Counted from the first letter of the stretch, positions 1 to 10,344 are shown. The stretch is 40,305 nt of DNA from Sulfurimonas sp. (GCA_027064045.1 JAMOQK010000044.1:1-40305); one strand, 5' to 3'. Made by a program: numbers and translations. Notes: generated by a model not told the origin, from the sequence alone.

Positions 1-306
1 GACAATATCAAAAGTGGCTACTCCCACACTGCCACACTAAACAAAGCACTAAAAAGTAAAAACATCAAACCACTTTTTAACAAATTAAGAGCAAAAAACT
101 CCATATCTTATTCAGGAAAAAGTAGAGAGTTCAGAGTGTTAAATCCAAGAAATTTTGAGATAAAAGAGTTTTATGAAAAAGAGATTATCTTAGTAGATGA
201 CATCATCACAACAGGAACTACACTCACTCAAGCCATACAAACGATACACTCAAACAAAAAAGAGGTACTTTTTTGTTTGACATTAGCAGACGCAGGACTA
301 AAATAG
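1..306 (+). CDS. comF: ComF-family phosphoribosyltransferase, 3' part (gene begins before the window)
   Basis: Frame 1 is open from the first base to TAG at 304-306 and gives 101 residues, so the start lies upstream of the window. The protein has the PRPP-binding signature of type I phosphoribosyltransferases, seen as IILVDDIITTGTT about 40 residues before the end, preceded by a lysine/asparagine-rich stretch typical of the ComF C-terminal domain. ComF proteins are needed for DNA uptake during natural transformation in several bacteria, although the biochemical role is uncertain. The last 9 bases overlap the 3' end of the convergent AsmA-like gene. A different phosphoribosyltransferase cannot be excluded because the N-terminal zinc-binding half is not visible. 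Confidence 0.75.
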   Translation, partial: DNIKSGYSHTATLNKALKSKNIKPLFNKLRAKNSISYSGKSREFRVLNPRNFEIKEFYEKEIILVDDIITTGTTLTQAIQTIHSNKKEVLFCLTLADAGLK

Positions 307-2112
307 CCCTTTTAAAAGACCACCTGCTTCTTTACCTAATTGTTTTTTCAACTCTTTTGAAATCGCTTTTTTAGCCTCTTTTTTCATAAGTGCAGTCGCA
401 TCAACCTCAACCTTAGGAGAGTTTACATCACCACTTAATTTTACAGTGATAGGGTTGTGGTTTGCCTCTATATCTATCTTAGATTTTATCTTTTTGGTTT
501 TTGTATTTAAATGAGTATTTTTTGTTTTTATAGAAGAAGTATTTGATTTTAAATCAAGTGAAGCTAAAATATTTTCTTTGTTTATATCTGCTCCAACATC
601 ACCTTTAAATACTTCAGCACACATATCAATCTTAGCATACTGTTTTATAAGTGCAAATACCTGATTTTTTGTAAATTTTCCATCAACTAAATGACCATCA
701 AGTTTACCTTTTTTATGAACCAAGTTATAATCAACTTTTGCATTTAAATGTGATTTAAAAATCTCAGGGTAAATCAACATATGTAAAATATCTAAAGTTT
801 GCACAGATGTCAAATCTGCATGAAAATCATCATTATGAAGTTTTGCATCAAGTTTTCCACCAGCTATATTTGAATGAGCTGTAAAATCCAAATCTTTTGC
901 TTTTTTTATCTCTCCGTTGGCAGTGATACCACCTCTCATATGTCTCTCAGTTACAAAGTAAAGTTTATCTAAAGATGGCACTTTTACAACATAATCACTC
1001 ACCAAAGAACTATCAGATAATTTAAAAGTAGCTTTTTTTACATCCAAATTTGCTAATGATGTCCTTAGTTTCATCGCTGTATCTATTTTTTTTGTTTTTA
1101 TATTATTTACCATCGAGAGTGCATATTTAAACTTTGGCATAAGAGATTTAAACTTATAAACTTTAGTTAGATGTTTATTATCCAACTTTCCATTCATACT
1201 AACTCTATTTACCAAGTCACCCTCTTTACCTTTTAGAGTACCTTTTAGTTTTAAATCTCCTTTTACATCTACATTTGTTATAGGTTTTAAAACTGCCAAC
1301 TCTTTTACATCAACACCATATTTTATATCCATTTTTAAAGGTTGAGGGGTAACTTTCCCTGATGAACTTAATTTTGCAAGATTTGAACTAAGCAAATAAA
1401 TATAATCAACATCATCCCCTTTTAGTTTTGCATCAAGGTTCATACTAAAAGCAGTTTGAGGGATACTAACATTAAAATCACTTTTCATTATCTTAGTATT
1501 TAATCTGCCATTTTTAGTTCGAAGCTTAATATCTCCATCCATGGCATGTGGAGTTATATCTTTAAAGTTTATATCAAGATTTATATCTGAAGATGCGTAA
1601 GCACTTTGATTTAACATATAAAGAAGTTTAGATAATTTAAGTGTATCAATCTTAGCAATAATAGAAGTTGGATTTAACTCAGTAAGTTCAACATGGTAAG
1701 TTGTGTTACTTTTTGCAACATCACTTATACCATCAACTTCTATAAAAGCCATATCTCCTTTAACTTTACCATTTGTATAAAAATCTCCATGCAATAGCAA
1801 ATTTGTTACAGGTTTAAGTGTGGTAAGATTTTTAAATTTTACATCATAATTCACATCAAAAGCTTGAGAGAAAAGAGAGTATGTACCTTTTATATATACT
1901 GTATTTTCTTTATTTAAATGCAACACTATATTAAAGTCACTCATACTAAGGGAAAAAACCTCAAGCTTACTATCTAACTTCGTTTGCTCTTTTATTTTTC
2001 CTTCAATTATAGGACTTAATATACTATTTCCAAAAGATGTAAAGGCAAAAACATATACCACTACAACTAAACCAATCAAAATACCGACTAACCATCCTAA
2101 AAACTTCATCAT
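298..2112 (-). CDS. AsmA/TamB-like envelope protein with N-terminal membrane anchor
   Basis: This 604-residue protein starts with MMKFLGWL and one hydrophobic segment (about residues 5-27), consistent with an uncleaved inner-membrane anchor. The rest is a long, beta-rich periplasmic region with repeated patterns of the type 'L.L..K..V...G', rich in Lys, Asp, Asn and Thr, ending in a Lys-rich amphipathic tail (KKEAKKAISKELKKQLGKEAGG). That architecture matches AsmA-like proteins, which are thought to help move lipids between the membranes, but I cannot name a closer family. It diverges from grpE and converges with the comF fragment, so it is probably transcribed alone. A TGGCATGTGGA word lies inside it at 1542. 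The family call rests on overall architecture, not on a catalytic motif. Confidence 0.6.
   Translation of the reverse strand: MMKFLGWLVGILIGLVVVVYVFAFTSFGNSILSPIIEGKIKEQTKLDSKLEVFSLSMSDFNIVLHLNKENTVYIKGTYSLFSQAFDVNYDVKFKNLTTLKPVTNLLLHGDFYTNGKVKGDMAFIEVDGISDVAKSNTTYHVELTELNPTSIIAKIDTLKLSKLLYMLNQSAYASSDINLDINFKDITPHAMDGDIKLRTKNGRLNTKIMKSDFNVSIPQTAFSMNLDAKLKGDDVDYIYLLSSNLAKLSSSGKVTPQPLKMDIKYGVDVKELAVLKPITNVDVKGDLKLKGTLKGKEGDLVNRVSMNGKLDNKHLTKVYKFKSLMPKFKYALSMVNNIKTKKIDTAMKLRTSLANLDVKKATFKLSDSSLVSDYVVKVPSLDKLYFVTERHMRGGITANGEIKKAKDLDFTAHSNIAGGKLDAKLHNDDFHADLTSVQTLDILHMLIYPEIFKSHLNAKVDYNLVHKKGKLDGHLVDGKFTKNQVFALIKQYAKIDMCAEVFKGDVGADINKENILASLDLKSNTSSIKTKNTHLNTKTKKIKSKIDIEANHNPITVKLSGDVNSPKVEVDATALMKKEAKKAISKELKKQLGKEAGGLLKGLF
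1542..1552 (+). repeat. TGGCATGTGGA iterated word (copy 1)
   Basis: Exact copy of the 11-base word found seven times in this window. It lies inside the AsmA-like gene, where the coding strand reads Pro-His-Ala-Met. Confidence 0.7.
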
Positions 2113-2222
2113 CTACTCCAAAACTTTTATATTTCTAATAATACTCAAATTATCCTTTAATATTCAAAAGTTTAAACTTGATACAATAAGGCTAAAGGTT
2201 ATTAAATAAAAACATTTAACTC

Positions 2223-2251
2223 TTGACATTGTTACACTCAATATGTATAAT
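2223..2251 (+). promoter_or_regulatory. Consensus sigma70 promoter of grpE-dnaK
   Basis: TTGACA at 2223-2228 and TATAAT at 2246-2251 are separated by exactly 17 bp, a perfect match to the housekeeping consensus. The predicted start near 2258 gives a leader of about 30 bases. No CIRCE element (TTAGCACTC-N9-GAGTGCTAA) is visible over or next to it. Confidence 0.85.
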
Positions 2252-2289
2252 AACAACATCTTTTTAGAAAAAGGAGTGATTTAATAACT

Positions 2290-2853
2290 ATGTCTAAACG
2301 AAACAATAAAGAATTACAAGAAGAACCTCTACTAAATGAAGAGGGAAATATAGAGATAAATACAGATGAAGCTGAGGCTGAAGCAGAAGCGGTTGAAAAT
2401 GAATTTAATCTTTTACAAGCTGAAATGGCTGAACTAAAAGATAAGTATGCACGAGTTCATGCAGATTTTGAAAATGTGAAAAAGAGACTTGAAAGGGAAA
2501 AATACACAGCAGTTGAATATGCAAATGAAAAATTTGCAAAAGATATGATACCTGTTATAGATGCTCTTGATGGTGCTTTAAACTCTATCAACACAGATGC
2601 CGACAAAGCTGAACTTTTTGATAAACTAAAAGAAGGGGTGGAACTTACACATAAACAACTTTTAACCTCTTTAGAAAAACATGGTGTTACAAAAGTAAAC
2701 CATGATGAAGCTTTTGACCCAAATATTCATAATGCAGTGCAAAGCGTTGATAGTAAAGATGTTGAAAGTGGACAAATAGTTCAAACTTTCCAAACTGGAT
2801 ACAAATATAAAAATAGACCACTTCGTGAGGCTATGGTTATAGTTGCAAATTAG
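2290..2853 (+). CDS. grpE: Nucleotide exchange factor GrpE
   Basis: This 187-residue cytoplasmic protein is the GrpE cochaperone, which drives ADP release from DnaK. It shows a variable acidic N-terminus (including an EAEAEAEAVENE run), a long helical coiled-coil region (about residues 35-75), and the conserved C-terminal beta domain with HDEAFDPNIHNAVQSV and GYKYKNRPLREAMVIVAN. The length is normal. A strong AAGGAG at 2271-2276 lies 13 bases before the ATG, longer than usual, and no better in-frame start is visible. dnaK follows after 101 bp. In most relatives hrcA comes first (hrcA-grpE-dnaK); here the gene upstream is the divergent AsmA-like gene and hrcA is absent from the window. Confidence 0.95.
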   Translation: MSKRNNKELQEEPLLNEEGNIEINTDEAEAEAEAVENEFNLLQAEMAELKDKYARVHADFENVKKRLEREKYTAVEYANEKFAKDMIPVIDALDGALNSINTDADKAELFDKLKEGVELTHKQLLTSLEKHGVTKVNHDEAFDPNIHNAVQSVDSKDVESGQIVQTFQTGYKYKNRPLREAMVIVAN

Positions 2854-2857
2854 TCAG

Positions 2858-2873
2858 TGCCACTTAGGTGGCA
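2858..2873 (+). promoter_or_regulatory. Hairpin just after grpE
   Basis: TGCCAC and GTGGCA form a perfect 6-bp stem with a TTAG loop five bases after the grpE stop. No U-run follows (gaataaaat), so it is more likely an mRNA processing or stability element between grpE and dnaK than a full terminator. Confidence 0.45.
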
Positions 2874-2881
2874 GAATAAAA

Positions 2882-2915
2882 TTTTAAAACATTGTAGAAT
2901 TTCACTGTTTTAAAA
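2882..2915. repeat. AT-rich inverted repeat in the grpE-dnaK gap
   Basis: TTTTAAAACA (2882-2891) and TGTTTTAAAA (2906-2915) are perfect 10-base inverted arms separated by 14 bases. It lies upstream of dnaK and could be an operator or a second RNA hairpin. AT-rich repeats arise readily in this base composition, so function is uncertain. Confidence 0.4.
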
Positions 2916-2954
2916 AATACATTATATAAAAATACAAAATCAAAGGAAAATAAT

Positions 2955-4841
2955 ATGAGTAAAGTAATAGGAATAGATTTAGGAACAACAAACTCTTGTG
3001 TAGCAGTTTATGAAGGTGGTGAAGCTAAAATCATCCCAAATGCAGAGGGTAAAAACACAACTCCATCAGTTGTAGCATTTACTGATAAAGGTGAAGTTTT
3101 AGTTGGTGATCCAGCAAAAAGACAAGCTATCACAAACCCTGAGAAAACAATCTCATCTATCAAAAGAATCATGGGTCTTATGATGAATGAAGAAAATGCA
3201 AAAGAAGCACACGATAAAGTAACTTATAATATAGTAGATAAAGATGGTAGTGCTGCTGTTGATGTAGCTGGAAAAATTTACACTCCTCAAGAGATAAGTG
3301 CTAAAATCCTTAGCAAACTAAAAGAAGATGCAGAGAGCTACCTTGGTGGTAAAGTAACTGATGCAGTTATCACAGTTCCAGCATACTTTAATGATAGCCA
3401 AAGAAAAGCTACAAAAGATGCAGGTACTATCGCAGGATTAAATGTACTAAGAATTATCAATGAGCCAACTGCTTCTGCACTTGCTTATGGACTAGAGTCT
3501 AAAAGTGAAGAAAATGTACTTGTTTATGACCTTGGTGGTGGTACTTTTGATGTTACTACACTAGAGATTAGTGATGGTACTTTTGAAGTTCTTTCAACTG
3601 ATGGTAATGCATTTTTAGGTGGTGATGACTTTGATAACAAAATCGTTGACTTCTTAAATGATGAGTTTAAATCAACTCACGGTATTGAGCTTAAAAACGA
3701 CAAGATGGCTCTTCAAAGATTAAAAGATGCAGCTGAAAATGCTAAAAAAGAGTTAAGTAGTGCAACTGAAACTGAGATAAACCTACCATTTATCACTATG
3801 ACAGAAGCAGGACCTCAACACTTAGTTGTAAAACTAACTCGTGCAAAATTTGAGGGTATGATTGCTAATCTTATAGATGAGACTATGGAACATATCAAAA
3901 CAGCTATGAAAGAAGCAGATCTTGATAATAACGAAATCAAAGAGATTATCATGGTTGGTGGTTCAACTCGTGTTCCTGCTGTTCAAGAAGCAGTAAGTAA
4001 ATTCTTTGGTGGGAAAGAGCTTAACAAAGGTGTAAACCCTGATGAAGTTGTTGCTGCTGGTGCTGCTATTCAAGGTGGTGTTTTAAGAGGTGATGTTAAA
4101 GATGTTCTACTTCTTGATGTTACTCCACTTTCACTTGGAATTGAGACTTTAGGTGGTGTTGCTACTAAAATCATTGAAAAAGGTACAACAATACCAGTTA
4201 AAAAATCTCAAATTTTCTCAACTGCAGAAGACAACCAACCAGCTGTAAGCATATCAGTTGTTCAAGGTGAAAGAGAATTTGCAAAAGACAATAAATCTTT
4301 AGGTCTTTTTGAGTTAGGTGATATTCCACCAGCTCCAAGAGGTGTGCCACAAATCGAAGTTACTTTTGATATTGATGCAAATGGTATCTTAACTGTTAGC
4401 TCAACTGATAAAGGTACAGGTAAATCTCAATCTATCACAATCAGTGGTTCTTCAGGACTAAGTGAAGAAGAGATTGAAAAAATGGTACAAGATGCAGAAG
4501 CACACAAAGCTGAAGATGAAGAAAGAAAAGCTATGGTTGATTTAAGAAACCAATCAGATGCTCTTATAGCTCAAACTGAAAAATCAGTAGAAGAAATGGG
4601 TGATAAACTTGAAGCTGAAGAAAAAGCGAAAATTGAAGCTGCAGTAACTGACCTAAAAGAAACTCTAAAAGATGAAAATTCTACTAAAGAGCAAATTGAA
4701 GAAAAAGTAAAAGCATTAACTGAAGCTGCTCACAAAATGGCAGAAGAGATGTACAAAAAAGAACAAGCTGGTGAAGCAGGACAAGCTGATACTAAAGCTA
4801 AAAAAGATGACGATGATGTTATCGACGCAGAGATAGAATAA
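2955..4841 (+). CDS. dnaK: Chaperone protein DnaK (Hsp70)
   Basis: This 628-residue protein is the ATP-driven Hsp70 chaperone of the cytoplasm. It begins with the nucleotide-binding signature [14 protein letters not shown], followed by [14 protein letters not shown] and [14 protein letters not shown]. The linker is [18 protein letters not shown], then come the substrate-binding domain and helical lid, and a bacterial-type acidic tail ([11 protein letters not shown]). The length is that of normal bacterial DnaK. An AAAGGAAAATAATATG context gives a good ribosome binding site. It is cotranscribed with grpE, though the 101-bp gap contains two inverted repeats that may uncouple the two. dnaJ is not adjacent. 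The stop is followed within 10 bases by a perfect 20-bp palindrome. Confidence 0.98.
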   Translation: MSKVIGIDLGTTNSCVAVYEGGEAKIIPNAEGKNTTPSVVAFTDKGEVLVGDPAKRQAITNPEKTISSIKRIMGLMMNEENAKEAHDKVTYNIVDKDGSAAVDVAGKIYTPQEISAKILSKLKEDAESYLGGKVTDAVITVPAYFNDSQRKATKDAGTIAGLNVLRIINEPTASALAYGLESKSEENVLVYDLGGGTFDVTTLEISDGTFEVLSTDGNAFLGGDDFDNKIVDFLNDEFKSTHGIELKNDKMALQRLKDAAENAKKELSSATETEINLPFITMTEAGPQHLVVKLTRAKFEGMIANLIDETMEHIKTAMKEADLDNNEIKEIIMVGGSTRVPAVQEAVSKFFGGKELNKGVNPDEVVAAGAAIQGGVLRGDVKDVLLLDVTPLSLGIETLGGVATKIIEKGTTIPVKKSQIFSTAEDNQPAVSISVVQGEREFAKDNKSLGLFELGDIPPAPRGVPQIEVTFDIDANGILTVSSTDKGTGKSQSITISGSSGLSEEEIEKMVQDAEAHKAEDEERKAMVDLRNQSDALIAQTEKSVEEMGDKLEAEEKAKIEAAVTDLKETLKDENSTKEQIEEKVKALTEAAHKMAEEMYKKEQAGEAGQADTKAKKDDDDVIDAEIE

Positions 4842-4849
4842 TCTCTTAT

Positions 4850-4871
4850 TCCACATGCCATGGCATGTGGA
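4850..4871. repeat. Perfect inverted pair of the TGGCATGTGGA word between dnaK and pflA
   Basis: CCACATGCCATGGCATGTGG at 4851-4870 is a perfect 20-bp palindrome made of two head-to-head copies of the iterated word (minus copy 4850-4860, plus copy 4861-4871). It sits in the 54-bp gap between the convergent ends of dnaK and pflA, where an RNA hairpin could end transcription from either side. The U-tracts are weak (atctttc on the plus side). Confidence 0.75.
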
Positions 4872-4895
4872 TCTTTCAAAAATTAACATCTCCTC

Positions 4896-7265
4896 CTAAA
4901 GATTTTTAGCATCTTTGGCTAGTTTTGCCCAAGCAGAAGACGGATCTGCTTTTATCGCTTCATCATAAGCTTTTTGAGCATTTTCCTCTTGCCATAATTT
5001 AGAATATACTGCACCTAGAAGATATTTTTGTCTTGCTCTTTGGGTTGGTGTCAACTTAATATTATCTAAAGATTTTATAACCTCTAAAGCTTTAGTATCA
5101 TTTCCTTTATCTATATATGCTTGATAGAGAGTAAATTCTACAAATGGACTTTGTGCATAAGATAATGATTCTTTTTGTATTTTCATAACTTCTTGAGCAT
5201 ATTTAATAATTAAATTATTGTCTTTTAGCTGACTTCCTATATTTATAACTGCTACATATCTATCTATGTCTTTATAACTAATACCATATACTTCTTGGAT
5301 TTTAACAATAGCATCTATCATTTTATCATTTTTTTCAAGTCTTTGATATGTATCAAAAAGCACTCTATAAACATCAAAATATTTAGATTTTTTATCATCT
5401 TCTATAAGTGATATTAACTCTTTTGAAGCTTGAAGTACCTCACTATAGTTACCAGTTGCAAAATCAACTTTTATATACCTGTAAAGCCATTTTTTTCTTT
5501 CATCTAAATCTTTTGATTTTAAATGTCTTAAAGCTATTTTTTTAGCTAATAAGAAATCAGCTCCTTTCATGGAACATTCATAAATACCATTATCCCACTT
5601 AGCAGATAAAGAAATTTTATAGTTTGTAGATATACTTAAAACATCTCTACACTCTCGTAGTTTTAAAGACTCTTTCATAGCACCAATAGCTGCCTCTTTA
5701 ACTAGCTCTTTAGATTTAGGATACAAACCTTCATCCAAAGAGGCAAGTGCATCTTTTAAATCCAATACTTCATTATATTTTTTATTTTTTAGAAGTAAAT
5801 TTGCCTTTTCATATAGTGCCTTATCCCCAATCATATCATTTTTATATTTTTTGATTAATTCATCATAATGATTTAATTTAGTTGTTAGATTTTCATCACC
5901 AACATCAAAGAATAAAGAATCTTTTGCTTCTTTTACTTCATCTTCAAAAGTACCATATTTAAAAGTATTTAGATATTTATTTAAAGCTTTTAAAGCTTCC
6001 TCTTTTTTATCAGTTTTAGATAACCATATACCTCTATCTTTTAATAAATTTTCATATTCATCATGATTTATATCTATCTGATCTAAAATAGCTTTAGCCA
6101 TTGCGGCAGCTGTTGCATAATCCCCTCCATCAGCAAAACTATACATCATATCCATAGAGGTAACTAAATCATTCATTAGAAAGTCAGGTTTAGCTTTAAT
6201 TATCTTTATAATATATTTTGCAGCCTCCTTCGCATTAGTATTTTCTATATAGTATTTTGCAAGATCATATGCAGCAGTAGATGCAACTTCAATGTCATCA
6301 GTTTGTACAAGTGCCTTTTTATACAATTTCAAAGCTTCTTTTATACCACCTGAAGACTCAAGCATCTCACCATTATAAATATAACCCCACTGAGCATAAA
6401 CAGAATCTCCATGTTCACTATATAGCCTATCGAAAAAATAATCTGCATCTACACTCATACCAACCATGGCATATGCCCGTGCAACCAATGATAAAACTTC
6501 TGCTATATTTTCATCTGAGGAAAACTCTTTTAGATATATCTTTGCCACATCTATAGTATTGTCATAATCTTTAAGGCTCATATATACTTTTATCTTATAA
6601 AAAAGCAACTCTGCTCTAAAAAGTGAATCAGGATAGTTTTGCACAACTTCATTAATAAGATCTAAACACTCTTCATATTTTTTTTCACTATAATATTTCT
6701 TAATTTTTATATAGTTAGCAACATCTTTAACTTTTTTAATATATACAGGTTTACCATCCATATCTAAACCACCTACAAAAGGCAATTTATCACTACTTAG
6801 TGTAAAAGGAAAGTTTATAGCTACATCTGATTTTTTTTCTTTTTTTATATATGGTATATTTTCTTTATAACCTATAATCAACCAATGTTTAGATAGTTTT
6901 GCATCTGCTTTAAAAATCGTATCTTCTTGTGATAAATTAAAAATCATAGGGTAAAGTTTCATCTTATAATATGCTTTTATAACTATAAAAAAAGTTTTGT
7001 TTTTAACCTGAGAAGTGATACTGAAAAAATCATTTTCTATTGTTTTAAATTTCTTTGTAGGTTGTTCGCTAAAAGCACAAATGATTTTTTCAACAACATC
7101 TAAATCAGATTTAATCTCTTGACACAAAAACTCTTTTGAATCTTTAAGATGAAGTGTAGAATAAGATTGAAAATTCTCTTGCGCACCAGTAAGAGAAACT
7201 TCTAGTGCGTAAAGATTTGGAATACCAAAAATAATCAAAAGGGCAAAGAATATATCTCTTAACAA
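4896..7265 (-). CDS. pflA: Flagellar motor scaffold protein PflA (TPR protein)
   Basis: This 789-residue protein has a signal peptide (MLRDIFFALLIIFGIPNLYA, cleavage probably after LYA) and many degenerate tetratricopeptide repeats, for example PDSLFRAELLFYKIKVYMSL, and ends with a TPR-like ENAQKAYDEAIKADPSSAWAKLA. C. jejuni PflA is periplasmic, of almost the same size, encoded directly after nuoN, and with PflB forms the scaffold that holds the stators in the wide campylobacterial flagellar motor. Length, architecture and synteny all match. The start is TTG at 7263-7265: an in-frame stop lies two codons upstream, GGGG provides a ribosome binding site, and the signal peptide begins there. The gene starts 20 bp after nuoN, so it is likely on the nuo transcript. 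Confidence 0.85.
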   Translation of the reverse strand: MLRDIFFALLIIFGIPNLYALEVSLTGAQENFQSYSTLHLKDSKEFLCQEIKSDLDVVEKIICAFSEQPTKKFKTIENDFFSITSQVKNKTFFIVIKAYYKMKLYPMIFNLSQEDTIFKADAKLSKHWLIIGYKENIPYIKKEKKSDVAINFPFTLSSDKLPFVGGLDMDGKPVYIKKVKDVANYIKIKKYYSEKKYEECLDLINEVVQNYPDSLFRAELLFYKIKVYMSLKDYDNTIDVAKIYLKEFSSDENIAEVLSLVARAYAMVGMSVDADYFFDRLYSEHGDSVYAQWGYIYNGEMLESSGGIKEALKLYKKALVQTDDIEVASTAAYDLAKYYIENTNAKEAAKYIIKIIKAKPDFLMNDLVTSMDMMYSFADGGDYATAAAMAKAILDQIDINHDEYENLLKDRGIWLSKTDKKEEALKALNKYLNTFKYGTFEDEVKEAKDSLFFDVGDENLTTKLNHYDELIKKYKNDMIGDKALYEKANLLLKNKKYNEVLDLKDALASLDEGLYPKSKELVKEAAIGAMKESLKLRECRDVLSISTNYKISLSAKWDNGIYECSMKGADFLLAKKIALRHLKSKDLDERKKWLYRYIKVDFATGNYSEVLQASKELISLIEDDKKSKYFDVYRVLFDTYQRLEKNDKMIDAIVKIQEVYGISYKDIDRYVAVINIGSQLKDNNLIIKYAQEVMKIQKESLSYAQSPFVEFTLYQAYIDKGNDTKALEVIKSLDNIKLTPTQRARQKYLLGAVYSKLWQEENAQKAYDEAIKADPSSAWAKLAKDAKNL

Positions 7266-7285
7266 CCTTTACCCCTTTTTTTTAT

Positions 7286-8794
7286 CTAGTACCCACTATT
7301 ATATACAAATGCTGTTATAAACTCTAAAAGTGGATTTACAGCTACAAAAGCAAATATAGTTCCCACAGCAGCAAAACCAATGATAGATTTTAAAGCCAGT
7401 GTTGCATTTGATACATACATATGTCCATCATTACCCATAATCGGCTCTTTCATAAACATATATACTATAAGTTTTAAGTAGTAATAACCAGCTATAGCCG
7501 AGTTAAGTGCCATAATAAGTGCCAATATAGTATATCCACCTGAAACAGCTGAAGATATCATATAAAGTTTACCCCAAAATAGTGCAAAAGGTGGTACACC
7601 TGCAAGACTTAACATAAATAAAGCCATAATAGTAGCAGCAACTGGTGCTGTTTTTATCATACCTGCAAATTTATCATAACTATGGTCACTTGTTTGATAA
7701 TCTGGAAGGTGTTTTTGACGAGAAATCCATAGCATACTAAATGAACCAAGATTAGTAAAACTAAACAATATCCAATATAAAAGCAAAGCAGTATTTGACT
7801 GAGTAGTTCCTATAAGTATAGCTGCCATAACAAAACCAGCATGAGAAATAGAACTATATGCCAACATTCTTTTAACATCTGTTTGTACTAATGCCCACAT
7901 ATTTGCCAAAGTCATTGTAAGAACAACAACAATATAAAGTATCACTTCTAACCAAACAACACCACTATGGATTAAAAATTCAAAAAATCTCATAGCAACT
8001 ATAAAAGTAGCTATTTTTGGTACGATTGACATATAACCTGCCATAGACGCACTCGCACCCTCATAAACATCTGGCGCCCAAGTATGAAATGGTACAAGAG
8101 ATAGTTTAAATCCAAGCGCTCCGAGTAAGAAAACAACACCAATCAATACATAACCAATATCTGCATAATGATTTGCAGCTAAAACAGATGCTATCTGATT
8201 GATTTCAATACTTCCAGTTAAAGCATAAAGTACCATAGAACCAAAACTAAAGAAACCAGCAGCTAAAGCACCCATTGTAAAGTACTTAACAGCAGCTTCA
8301 AAAGATTTAGCACGGTTATGCATAGCAATTAGCGTATATAACGCTAAAGATGCAGTTTCAAGCCCAACAAACACAAGAATTAGATTATCAGTTGCAACCA
8401 TAAATTGGAATCCACCAATCATAAATAAGAAAAGTGCAAAAAATTCTGGATAACTAAACTCATGGAAACGCTTATGTGTTAATGATAATGGGATAAATAA
8501 CATTGAAGCACCCACTATTATAAACTGAGAAATAATAGCTAAACCATCAACAAGCATAACATCAAATGCACCTGTAACTATGCCATCTTGACTAAATATA
8601 CCAGCAGATTCAAGTAAAGAACCAAAATCCATTACTAGAAAAAGAAGACTTAACATTACATAAAGTGACTTATCTGAATTACTTTTAAACAGATCAACAA
8701 TTAAAATTAACAATGCCCCAGCAATTGGGATAAGCATCGGTGCGAGAGTCATCAAGTTTAATGACTCTAAAGAAATATTTACTGGCGCTAACAT
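7286..8794 (-). CDS. nuoN: NADH-quinone oxidoreductase subunit N
   Basis: This 502-residue inner-membrane protein is one of the three antiporter-like proton-channel subunits of complex I. It has about 14 transmembrane segments and the conserved core seen in [21 protein letters not shown] and [17 protein letters not shown], including the Lys and His/Lys residues of the half-channels. Its ATG overlaps the nuoM stop by one base (TAATG), indicating translational coupling. It is the last nuo gene; pflA follows after 20 bp. Confidence 0.97.
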   Translation of the reverse strand: MLAPVNISLESLNLMTLAPMLIPIAGALLILIVDLFKSNSDKSLYVMLSLLFLVMDFGSLLESAGIFSQDGIVTGAFDVMLVDGLAIISQFIIVGASMLFIPLSLTHKRFHEFSYPEFFALFLFMIGGFQFMVATDNLILVFVGLETASLALYTLIAMHNRAKSFEAAVKYFTMGALAAGFFSFGSMVLYALTGSIEINQIASVLAANHYADIGYVLIGVVFLLGALGFKLSLVPFHTWAPDVYEGASASMAGYMSIVPKIATFIVAMRFFEFLIHSGVVWLEVILYIVVVLTMTLANMWALVQTDVKRMLAYSSISHAGFVMAAILIGTTQSNTALLLYWILFSFTNLGSFSMLWISRQKHLPDYQTSDHSYDKFAGMIKTAPVAATIMALFMLSLAGVPPFALFWGKLYMISSAVSGGYTILALIMALNSAIAGYYYLKLIVYMFMKEPIMGNDGHMYVSNATLALKSIIGFAAVGTIFAFVAVNPLLEFITAFVYNSGY

Positions 8795-10344
8795 TAGTGT
8801 GCCTCCTCTGCAGAAGTTCTAGTAACTTCAACTTTATCTAAAGTTGGTATTCTAGATTTTGCTTCGTCTGTAATAGATTTATCATGCATCAGTTGAACAA
8901 CTGATTCAACAGAATTGTTAATTGGATTAAGTAATACTTTTGGATAAACACCTAACCAAACAGTGATAACCACCAATGGAATCAATGCAATAAGTTCCCT
9001 TTTATTTACATCTGGAAGATTTTTATTTTCTTCTATTGTAACTTCACCAAAAAACATTTTTTTATAAGCTGCTAACATATAGATAGCACCAACAATAATA
9101 GCTGTACCAGCTAGCAGTGTTAAGATATGTGATTGTTGATAAAATCCTAATAAACTTAAAAACTCACCAACAAAGTTGATAGTAAGTGGAAGTCCAACAG
9201 AGGCCATCATCATGATACCAAAAATAGTTGCATATCTAGGCATAACATGAGCCAAGCCACCAAATTGATCCATCATTTTAGTGTGTCTTCTATCATAAAT
9301 CACACCAACAAGCAAGAACAATGCACCTGAGACAACACCATGAGCTATCATTAAGAAGATAGAACCACTAATACCTTCAACATTTAAAGCAAATGTACCA
9401 AGAATTATAACACCCATATGTGAAACTGATGAATAAGCAACAACCTGCTTAACATCTTCTTGAGCATAAGCAACCATCGCTGTATATATAATCATTATAA
9501 TAGCTAATACAGCTACAGGATACATAAAGTACACAGAAGCATCTGGGAAAAGTGGCAATGAAAAACGGATAAACGCATATGTACCCATTTTAAGTAAAAT
9601 TGCCGCTAATATTACAGAACCAATAGTTGGTGCTTGACCGTGGGCATACGGTAACCATGTATGAAATGGAAACATAGGAACCTTGATAGCAAAACCCATA
9701 AAAAATGCCAAGAACAACCAAAGCTGAAAACTCTCTGGTAAAACAAGTCTATACCAATCAAGTATCGCAAAACTCCACACACCTGTCGCTTGATAATAAA
9801 AATATGCCATAAATAACATACCAACCAACATAACAAGTGAACCTGCAAATGTATATAAAAAGAATTTAACAGAAGCATAAACTCTTAAAGGTCCACCCCA
9901 TGCACCGATAAGGTAAAGCATCGGCACAAGTGAAAGTTCCCAAAATACATAAAATAAAATCGCATCAAGCGCAACAAATACACCAGCCATTGTCATCTGT
10001 AAAAATAAAAGTGTAATTATCATGTTTTTCACATCTTTTGTATCGGTAAGTGAAGCTATACCAATCATAGTAAAAAATGCTGCCAATATAACAATAAACA
10101 AAGAGATACCATCTATCCCTATAGTATAGTTGATTCCAAATGCTGGAACTAATGGGAGATTTTCCATAAACTGCATACCAGAAGCAGTCGAATCAAAAGA
10201 AAACCAAAGAATCATTGCAAATACAAACTCTATAAATGCAACAGACACACCATAACTTCTAATACTATCTTTATGAATTGCAAATCCAAACACTGCTGCC
10301 AATGCTGGAAAGAAAATTAAAATCGATAAAATATGATCTAACAT
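8794..10344 (-). CDS. nuoM: NADH-quinone oxidoreductase subunit M
   Basis: This 516-residue inner-membrane antiporter-like subunit pumps protons in complex I. It carries [19 protein letters not shown], the essential Glu region [21 protein letters not shown], and [22 protein letters not shown] with the transmembrane Lys. [14 protein letters not shown] forms the second half-channel. The length is normal. It starts three bases after the end of nuoL and overlaps nuoN by one base. Confidence 0.97.
   Translation of the reverse strand: MLDHILSILIFFPALAAVFGFAIHKDSIRSYGVSVAFIEFVFAMILWFSFDSTASGMQFMENLPLVPAFGINYTIGIDGISLFIVILAAFFTMIGIASLTDTKDVKNMIITLLFLQMTMAGVFVALDAILFYVFWELSLVPMLYLIGAWGGPLRVYASVKFFLYTFAGSLVMLVGMLFMAYFYYQATGVWSFAILDWYRLVLPESFQLWLFLAFFMGFAIKVPMFPFHTWLPYAHGQAPTIGSVILAAILLKMGTYAFIRFSLPLFPDASVYFMYPVAVLAIIMIIYTAMVAYAQEDVKQVVAYSSVSHMGVIILGTFALNVEGISGSIFLMIAHGVVSGALFLLVGVIYDRRHTKMMDQFGGLAHVMPRYATIFGIMMMASVGLPLTINFVGEFLSLLGFYQQSHILTLLAGTAIIVGAIYMLAAYKKMFFGEVTIEENKNLPDVNKRELIALIPLVVITVWLGVYPKVLLNPINNSVESVVQLMHDKSITDEAKSRIPTLDKVEVTRTSAEEAH

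Noticed and set aside
2229-2260. CIRCE-like operator at the grpE promoter
   Set aside because: Only a partial half-site (TTACACTC) exists and the GAGTGCTAA arm is absent.
6467-6478. ATGGCATATGCC in pflA as another copy of the iterated word
   Set aside because: Matches only the GGCAT core, diverges at the GTGGA part, and forms its own palindrome.
6281-6556. ORF on the plus strand inside pflA
   Set aside because: Antisense shadow of a well-supported gene, no ribosome binding site, low-complexity His/Gln/Leu-rich product.
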